A stretch of 64,000 bases of DNA from Lautropia sp. (GTDB lineage: Bacteria; Pseudomonadota; Gammaproteobacteria; Burkholderiales; Burkholderiaceae_E). The position numbers were made by a program, and so were the translations under genes. How positions within the stretch are numbered: position 1 is the first letter of the stretch; every line of letters starts with the position of its first letter. Of this stretch, positions 58,664-64,000 are shown one piece after another. Location: the NCBI GenBank assembly GCA_030530775.1, contig JAUMUG010000001.1:124001-188000 (forward strand), in the 5' to 3' direction. A model generated the notes under the pieces. It did no database searches. It was not told where the DNA came from and was given only the letters and a program-made list of their open reading frames with translations.

Positions 58664-58831
58664 CCTTCCCCCATCGGTATCGAAACTGCGGTCGGCATCC
58701 GGGATGCTTTGCCGGAACGCGGAGAACTGCCCTTTCCGGGGCTGCCCACCAGCCCCGGGCCTGGATGGGCAGGCCATGCCATACATGAGCATGTGGATGG
58801 CACACTGCGACAGTGCCAGGTATGGAAGCGC

Positions 58832-59776
58832 TTACTTCCTGTTCTGGTTCAGATGTGATCGATACAGCTGGTCAGCCTTGTCGCCACTGATTCTGGCAGC
58901 CAGTTTGGCGGCCTGGCGTGGTGGCATTTCGGCACTCAGCACCCGCATGGCCCGTTGACCCACTTCGCCGGGACCGGAAGGCTGGTCGCCGGATTCGGCC
59001 TGGCCGTCGGTGGCGGGTGGGAGCAGCAGCACGGCGAATTCGCCCCGCCGGTGGTTGGCGTCGTCCGCCAGCCAGCCCGGCAAGTCGGCCAGTGGCAGGC
59101 GGATGATCTGTTCGAAACGTTTGCTCAATTCTCGGCCGATCACCACTTCCCGCGAAGGATCGAAGTCCGCCAGCAAGTCTTCCGCCAACGCTTCGATGCG
59201 ATGGGGGGCTTCGAACAGCAGGACGGCGTAGCTGCTTCGGGCCAGTTCGAGTAGACGCTCCTGACGCTGCCTGCTGCGGGTGGGCAGGAAGCCTTCGAAC
59301 AGAAAGCGGCCGCCGGCCAGACCGGCGGCGCTGACCAATGCCGTGGTGGCGCTGGGACCCGGAATGGGAACGACTTTGATGCCAGCGGCGTGGGCGGCAG
59401 CCACCAGATGGGCGCCCGGGTCGCTGATGGCAGGGGTGCCGGCATCACTGATCAGAGCCACCGAGGCACCGGCCTGGATACGGGCCAGGATCGACCCGGT
59501 TCGGGTGGATTCGTTGTGTGCGTGCAAACTCAGGCAACGGTTGGTACCGATGCCGAGCGATCGCAGCAAGGGGCGACTGCTCCGTGTGTCTTCTGCCGCA
59601 ATCCATGTCACAGCCCGAAGCGTTCGTATGGCCCGACTGCTGATATCTTCAAGGTTTCCGATGGGCGTGGCTACTACATATAATGCAGCGGCGAGCGTCG
59701 AGGAATCGATGGCTTCGGTATCGTCCGGATACGAAGGCGTATCGGCGGGTTCCGGGGCGGACAGGCATGAGGGCAT
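58832..59776 (-). CDS. rsmI: 16S rRNA (cytidine-1402 2'-O) methyltransferase RsmI
   Basis: 314 residues from the ATG at 59776; the longer frame to 59917 runs through the lpoA signal sequence. LYVVATPIGNLEDISSRAIRTL, AEDTRSSRPLL, ALISDAGTPAISDPGAHLV and VPIPGPSATTALVSAAGL are the SAM-binding and catalytic segments of the YraL/RsmI family. About 30 residues precede the usual start. The start codon overlaps that of lpoA on the other strand by two bases, a head-to-head arrangement with no room for separate leaders. Confidence 0.94.
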   Translation of the reverse strand: MPSCLSAPEPADTPSYPDDTEAIDSSTLAAALYVVATPIGNLEDISSRAIRTLRAVTWIAAEDTRSSRPLLRSLGIGTNRCLSLHAHNESTRTGSILARIQAGASVALISDAGTPAISDPGAHLVAAAHAAGIKVVPIPGPSATTALVSAAGLAGGRFLFEGFLPTRSRQRQERLLELARSSYAVLLFEAPHRIEALAEDLLADFDPSREVVIGRELSKRFEQIIRLPLADLPGWLADDANHRRGEFAVLLLPPATDGQAESGDQPSGPGEVGQRAMRVLSAEMPPRQAAKLAARISGDKADQLYRSHLNQNRK

Positions 59777-60860
59777 GATGCAACGTCGTATTTGGATGAA
59801 GGGCACGTTGGCGGTCGCCGGCAGCGCAATGACAGTCGTTGCCGGGTGGCCATCGCTGGCCCGCGCACAGGCCGGCGAGGTCAATCGGATCGGTCTATTG
59901 TTACCGAAGTTGGGCAAATCCTATGAGCGTGCCGCTGCGGCGCTGAGGGCAGGCATCGAGGCTGGTTATCGCCGCCATTCGCGTGGTTTTGCCATCGATA
60001 TCTATGAAACCGACGAATCCGCCAAACAGCTGACCGCGGCCTATCACGGCATGATCCGGCGGGGCACGTCGTTGGTGATCGGTCCGCTGACCCGCAATGG
60101 CACCGCCGCCTTGGCCAGTTTTTCCGAGGTGCCGATCACCACGTTGGCGCTGAATCATTTCGATGGCGATGGGAGCGTGCCCTGGAACGTGTTGGTGTAT
60201 TCGATTGGCGTCGAGCAGGAAGGCATGCAGATGGCTGATCTGGCATTTCAGGCGATGCGGCGTCGTGCCGGCGGTCTGAAGGCACCCAAGGCCGTCATCA
60301 TCACCGCCGCCAATCCAATCGGTCGGCGTGCCGCGTCGGTGTTCCATGCTCACTGGTTGGCACTGGGCGGTGAGGCCGAACTTCCGATCGAACTGGAAGA
60401 AAGTGCGCTTTACAAGTTTCGTGGGGTGGCCAAGCGCGAGCAGGGTGACCTCTATTTCCTGTCGATGCCGCCGCACTTGGCAAGGCCCGTGTGTACCATC
60501 ATCGGCAAGAATCGCCCCATTTTCGGCACATCGCAGATTTCCGTCGGTGGCCCGGGTTCCAGGAACCCGATCGAAGCACTGGACGGCATCCGTCTGGTCG
60601 AGATGCCGGCCATTCTGAATCCGGGTCTGTTCGAGGCTCAGCGTTACGCAGCGCCGCCGGAAGCATTCAGTCTGGAAATGCAGCGGTTGTACGCGCTGGG
60701 TATCGATGCCTTGCGGATCGGTCGGGAGATGTTCACCGGTGCCTCATCGATCAATATCGATGGATTGACCGGCCAGCTGCGTTACGACGGTAACTATCCG
60801 GTGGTCGAACGGACCCTGGTGCCGGCCGAATACCGTCACGGCCTGCCGACCGCGACCTGA
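59775..60860 (+). CDS. lpoA: Penicillin-binding protein activator LpoA-like periplasmic protein
   Basis: 361 residues from ATG 59775 (or 59778), after GAGGG; the frame to 59280 shadows rsmI. The start QRRIWMKGTLAVAGSAMTVVAG looks like a signal peptide with a twin-arginine-like RRxWMK. The rest (VNRIGLLLPKLGKSYERAAAALRAGIEAGY...VIGPLTRNGTAALASF) matches the periplasmic-binding-protein-like domain of LpoA/LppC; the N-terminal TPR domain of E. coli LpoA is absent and no lipobox is evident. Order rsmI / lpoA-yraN-dolP as in enterobacteria supports the assignment. Confidence 0.82.
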   Translation: MMQRRIWMKGTLAVAGSAMTVVAGWPSLARAQAGEVNRIGLLLPKLGKSYERAAAALRAGIEAGYRRHSRGFAIDIYETDESAKQLTAAYHGMIRRGTSLVIGPLTRNGTAALASFSEVPITTLALNHFDGDGSVPWNVLVYSIGVEQEGMQMADLAFQAMRRRAGGLKAPKAVIITAANPIGRRAASVFHAHWLALGGEAELPIELEESALYKFRGVAKREQGDLYFLSMPPHLARPVCTIIGKNRPIFGTSQISVGGPGSRNPIEALDGIRLVEMPAILNPGLFEAQRYAAPPEAFSLEMQRLYALGIDALRIGREMFTGASSINIDGLTGQLRYDGNYPVVERTLVPAEYRHGLPTAT

Positions 60861-60880
60861 TTCGTCCGGACTGTGCCGGC

Positions 60881-61300
60881 ATGGTGGCTCGTTCAGAAGG
60901 CCGAGGGCAGGGCCTGGGCAGGGGCGGTTCGGCGTGGCCGTCTGCCGCACCCGCTTCCTCCACACGGCGGCGGGGCGCACAGGCCGAGCAGCGGGTGTCG
61001 CAATACCTGCAGCGTGCCGGCCTCCATCTGCTGGCCACCAATGTCCTGTATAAAGTCGGCGAGATCGATCTGGTCATGACCGATGGTCCGACCTGGGTAT
61101 TCGTGGAAGTGCGCAGCCGCCGCAGCGCAGCTTTTGGCGGTGCGGCTGCCAGTGTCGACGGCCGTAAGCAAATGCGCCTCCGCCGGGCGGCCCAATGCTT
61201 GCTGATCGAACGCTTCGGGCGTGGTCAGTGGCCGCCTTGTCGATTCGATGTCGTGGCGATCGAGGCGGGCCAACTGCAGTGGATCAAGGATGCCTTTTGA
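60881..61300 (+). CDS. yraN: YraN family protein (UPF0102, nuclease-like fold)
   Basis: 139 residues. GAQAEQRVSQYLQRAGLHLLATN, GEIDLVMTDGPTWVFVEVRSRRS and the following basic stretch match UPF0102/YraN, which has a PD-(D/E)xK-type core (E..D..EVR). Function unproven; Holliday-junction-resolvase-like activity is only inferred for the family. About 30 low-complexity residues at the N-terminus suggest the true start may be later. Follows lpoA after 20 bases. Confidence 0.88.
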   Translation: MVARSEGRGQGLGRGGSAWPSAAPASSTRRRGAQAEQRVSQYLQRAGLHLLATNVLYKVGEIDLVMTDGPTWVFVEVRSRRSAAFGGAAASVDGRKQMRLRRAAQCLLIERFGRGQWPPCRFDVVAIEAGQLQWIKDAF

Positions 61301-61558
61301 TCCGGGGGTGAGCCATGTGTTTTGCCTTGACCCGGGGCTCGGGCAGCGTCGCTCGTGGCCGCGGCGTACCGAGTCGTTGAACGGGGTCGCCCGTGTGTTG
61401 CAAAGCGTTGGTCTGCCGCATCAGTCCTTCGCCCCTGCGCTTTGCTCCATGTAACGACTGCAAGCGGCAGACGCACGGCATTGGAGGCTGGCTCTTATAA
61501 TCGGTCCATATCATTTGCAACGCCGCAAGCCGACCCGCCGGCCAGGAGAAAGAGTTTG

Positions 61559-62215
61559 ATGAGCAGCCAGTCCCGTGTTCTTGGACGCCGTATCGTATTG
61601 TCCGCCGTCATTGCCTCGACCCTTGGGCTGAGTGGCTGCTTCGGACTGGCCGTCACCGGCGCGGCCATCGGCACCATTGCGGTGCTCGACCGCCGTTCGA
61701 TCGGCGCGCAGACCGAGGACCAGACCATCGAGCTGCGAGGCCTTCGGGTGCTGAACGAAACCGTCAATCGAAGTAGCCGGAGTTCCGTGGCGGTCACCAG
61801 TTTCAATCGCCGCGTACTGCTGACCGGCCAAGTCGATTCCGACGCTTCCCGTCAGATGGCCGAGGAGGTCGTGCGTTCCCGCGTGCCGAACATCAAGGAT
61901 ATCTACAACGAGATCGAGATCGCTCCCGTCGAGCCCTTCCGTGGTCAGACGAACGATTCGACCTTGACTGCACGGGTCAAGGCCGGTCTGGTGCGCGAGC
62001 GCCATCTGACTGCCAGCGTGATCAAGGTCGTGACCGAGCGCAACACGGTTTATTTGATGGGCGTGGTGACTCATGAAGAAGGTCAGCGTGCTTCCATCGT
62101 TGCTTCGCAGGTTTCCGGTGTCAAACGGGTCATCACGCTGTTCGAGTATGTGACCGAGGCCGAGCTGGAGCGGCTGCAGGGCACCGACGGCCCCAGGAAG
62201 GACGGAGGGCGGTGA
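61559..62215 (+). CDS. dolP: BON-domain outer-membrane lipoprotein DolP (YraP)
   Basis: The ATG at 61559 with AGGAG ten bases upstream gives 218 residues; the frame to 61355 is not needed. Lipoprotein signal RIVLSAVIASTLGLSGC with Cys27, then two BON domains (about 70-140 and 145-205; LLTGQVDSDASRQMAEEVVRSRVPNIKDIYNEI and VYLMGVVTHEEGQRASIVASQVSGVKRVITLFEY). DolP maintains outer-membrane integrity. In E. coli diaA lies between yraN and dolP; here only 258 noncoding bases do, with TATAAT at 61496-61501 as a possible promoter. Confidence 0.9.
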   Translation: MSSQSRVLGRRIVLSAVIASTLGLSGCFGLAVTGAAIGTIAVLDRRSIGAQTEDQTIELRGLRVLNETVNRSSRSSVAVTSFNRRVLLTGQVDSDASRQMAEEVVRSRVPNIKDIYNEIEIAPVEPFRGQTNDSTLTARVKAGLVRERHLTASVIKVVTERNTVYLMGVVTHEEGQRASIVASQVSGVKRVITLFEYVTEAELERLQGTDGPRKDGGR

Positions 62216-62397
62216 GCAAGCGCCCGGTGCCCCCGCTTTTGGGCACAGGGGCTGCGTCCGACAGGGCCGTGCTTGCTCGGAAGCCGTGAACGGGACGGCT
62301 CACGGACAGGTGCTTCGTTGGGTCCGGCTTTCTCCGGCGCTTGGCTCCGGGTGTCACCCGACTGTACGCCTGGCAGGAGGAGCCTCAGTGATGGCGA

Positions 62398-63492
62398 TCA
62401 TCGTGGGGCCTGGGATGCCGCTTCGTTACATGGTGTCCGATTGGATTTGGCACCGCGTGTGGCTTCTTCGGCCTGCAGATCCGCGTGATAGGAGCTGCGG
62501 ACCAGGGCGCCGATGGCGGCATGTTGGAAGCCCATGTCGTAGGCCTGGTCTTCGAAATACTTGAAAGTGTCGGGCGTGACGTAGCGGCGCACCGGTAGAT
62601 GGTGCGCTGAAGGTGCCAGATACTGACCGATGGTGATCCGGTCGATGTGGTGGGCGCGCATGTCGTGCATCACTTCGATGATTTCCTCATCGGTCTCGCC
62701 CAGGCCCACCATCAGCCCGGACTTGGTCGGCACATGGGGTACCCTCTCCTTGAACTGTTTGAGCAGCTCCAACGAATGATCGTATTTGGCGCCAGGCCGG
62801 GCTTCCCGGTAGAGTCGGGGGACGGTTTCGAGATTGTGGTTCATCACATCCGGCGGCGCGGTTTCCAGGATGTCCAGCGCTTTGCCCAGACGCCCGCGGA
62901 AGTCGGGCACCAGGACTTCGATTTGGGTATCGGGCGACAGCGCCTGAACTTCCTTGATGCACTCGACATAATGGCCGGCACCGCCGTCACGCAGATCGTC
63001 GCGATCCACTGAAGTGATCACCACATATTTGAGGCGTAGCGCTGCGATGGTCTTGGCCAGATTGCGCGGTTCTTCTGGATCGAGTGGATCGGGGCGGCCA
63101 TGGCCCACGTCGCAGAAGGGGCAGCGCCGGGTGCATTTGTCGCCCATGATCATGAAGGTGGCCGTACCCTTGCCGAAGCATTCACCGATGTTCGGGCAGG
63201 AGGCTTCCTCGCAAACCGTGAAGAGCTTGTGCTCGCGCAAGATTTCCTTGATCTCATAAAAGCGGCTGCCCAGCTTCGGCGGCTGGCGCCGGATCCAGTC
63301 GGGTTTGCGCAGCATCTGCTCGATCGGAACGATCTTGATCGGGATGCGGGCCGTTTTGGCTTCGCCCTTTTGCTTCTGGCGAGCGTCGACTACCGCGGCC
63401 GCCGACGTGACGGCGACGGGTGCAGGAACGGGGGGCGCGACAGCGGCGGGGGCAGCGGCTGAGACGGGTTCGGAAAGAGTGCTCGGATCCAT
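62398..63492 (-). CDS. lipA: Lipoyl synthase
   Basis: 364 residues from the ATG at 63492 ([15 protein letters not shown]), which has GAGGG about 11 bases upstream; an earlier GTG at 63528 overlaps lipB and lacks an [15 protein letters not shown] binds the auxiliary cluster and CTRRCPFC the radical-SAM cluster. It inserts two sulfurs into octanoyl groups of lipoyl domains. An Ala/Pro/Val-rich N-terminal extension of about 45 residues precedes the conserved part. Likely cotranscribed after lipB. Confidence 0.96.
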   Translation of the reverse strand: MDPSTLSEPVSAAAPAAVAPPVPAPVAVTSAAAVVDARQKQKGEAKTARIPIKIVPIEQMLRKPDWIRRQPPKLGSRFYEIKEILREHKLFTVCEEASCPNIGECFGKGTATFMIMGDKCTRRCPFCDVGHGRPDPLDPEEPRNLAKTIAALRLKYVVITSVDRDDLRDGGAGHYVECIKEVQALSPDTQIEVLVPDFRGRLGKALDILETAPPDVMNHNLETVPRLYREARPGAKYDHSLELLKQFKERVPHVPTKSGLMVGLGETDEEIIEVMHDMRAHHIDRITIGQYLAPSAHHLPVRRYVTPDTFKYFEDQAYDMGFQHAAIGALVRSSYHADLQAEEATRGAKSNRTPCNEAASQAPR

Positions 63493-63499
63493 CGGCGGA

Positions 63500-64000
63500 T
63501 TATCCCTCAATTGCTGTGCAAAGCGCACGTCCGAGATTCAAGGCCAGGTCGTCCAAATCGATATCGGAGTGAGCGCCTGCTTCGTGGTAAACATCGGTCA
63601 TCCGAAGGTTCTGAAAACCACAAGGATTGATGCGCAGAAAGGGACTCAAATCCATCTGCCCGTTGAGCGCCAGTCCATGATAGGAAAATCCATGGCTGCT
63701 TTTCAAGCCGATGGAAGCGATCTTGGCCACGTCCGCGGCAGGTACCGCAACCGGATGCCGGATCGGCTTGCTCGCCATGGCCGACGGTCGTGAGGGAATC
63801 GGTCGAACGCTCGTCGTGTCAGAGCACGCCCGGACATAAATGCCGGGGGCCCCTTCCTGACGGATCGCCTGTATGCCATAGCGCGTCAGGCAGTCGATGA
63901 TGGCGGATTCGACCCTGTCGACCAGGTGCCGGATACCGAGCCGGCGGGTACGCAAATCCAGCATCAGATAGGCCATGATCTGCCCTGGGCCATGATAAGT
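63500..64000 (-). CDS. lipB: Octanoyl-(acyl-carrier-protein):protein transferase LipB, 5' end cut by window edge
   Basis: The frame continues through the right edge; visible residues start [17 protein letters not shown], a conserved LipB segment, so the N-terminal third is missing. [17 protein letters not shown] carries the catalytic Lys and [12 protein letters not shown] the catalytic Cys. It moves octanoate from ACP to lipoyl domains, the substrate for LipA encoded just downstream. About 30 extra residues ([17 protein letters not shown]...) are inserted between the GIYV and KIASIG strands, where most LipB proteins have only a short turn. Confidence 0.93.
   Translation of the reverse strand, partial: TYHGPGQIMAYLMLDLRTRRLGIRHLVDRVESAIIDCLTRYGIQAIRQEGAPGIYVRACSDTTSVRPIPSRPSAMASKPIRHPVAVPAADVAKIASIGLKSSHGFSYHGLALNGQMDLSPFLRINPCGFQNLRMTDVYHEAGAHSDIDLDDLALNLGRALCTAIEG

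Noticed and set aside
56790..58805. 671-aa minus-strand open frame
   Set aside because: Antisense to the SDR and rlpA genes.

Overview
The window comes from a Gram-negative bacterium, most likely a betaproteobacterium (Burkholderiales). Supporting features are the atp operon order with hemE directly behind atpC, the mnmG-rsmG-parA-parB cluster, a membrane-anchored cytochrome c5, GTP-dependent PEP carboxykinase, YvcK, and the rsmI / lpoA-yraN-dolP neighbourhood. The genus cannot be settled from sequence alone.

Layout. 1-10.5 kb: a GH13 alpha-amylase cut by the left edge and lacking from simple ORF lists, a family-6 uracil/hypoxanthine-DNA glycosylase, a patatin, a tiny membrane protein, tRNA-Arg(CCG), cytochrome c5, Rep and PriA. 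10.5-12.4 kb: a 1.9-kb gene-free, partly AT-rich segment with an inverted pair of perfect DnaA boxes and a set of diverged 150-170-bp repeats each carrying a DnaA-box-like 9-mer; it looks like a replication origin or DnaA-titration site. 12.4-19.5 kb: yvcK, glk flanked by two GluP-type sugar transporters, and hemE. 19.5-31.7 kb: atpIBEFHAGDC, parB, parA, rsmG and mnmG, all on the minus strand.

31.66-40.71 kb is the most unusual part: a 9.06-kb gene desert with seven near-consensus 16-bp parS sites (TGTTTCACGTGAAACA type), next to parAB. Predominant gene orientation switches across it from minus (left) to plus (right), as expected around an origin. I read it as a dedicated centromere-like partition region of the chromosome, possibly together with an origin; yet the recognisable DnaA boxes lie 20 kb away.

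40.7-64 kb: pdxA, pckG, a cystathionine beta-lyase, UDP-xylose synthase plus UDP-glucose dehydrogenase (consecutive steps in UDP-sugar synthesis), UspA, an EAL-type c-di-GMP phosphodiesterase with dead REC and GGDEF domains, a GntR/FCD regulator, a cell-envelope run (argS, SPOR protein, DsbA, SDR, RlpA), then rsmI / lpoA-yraN-dolP and the lipoate genes lipA and lipB (lipB cut by the right edge). A 17-bp element (TAAGTRAGCRCYNACTG-like) recurs in many intergenic gaps of the right half. All sequence statements are by eye; no searches or statistics were run.
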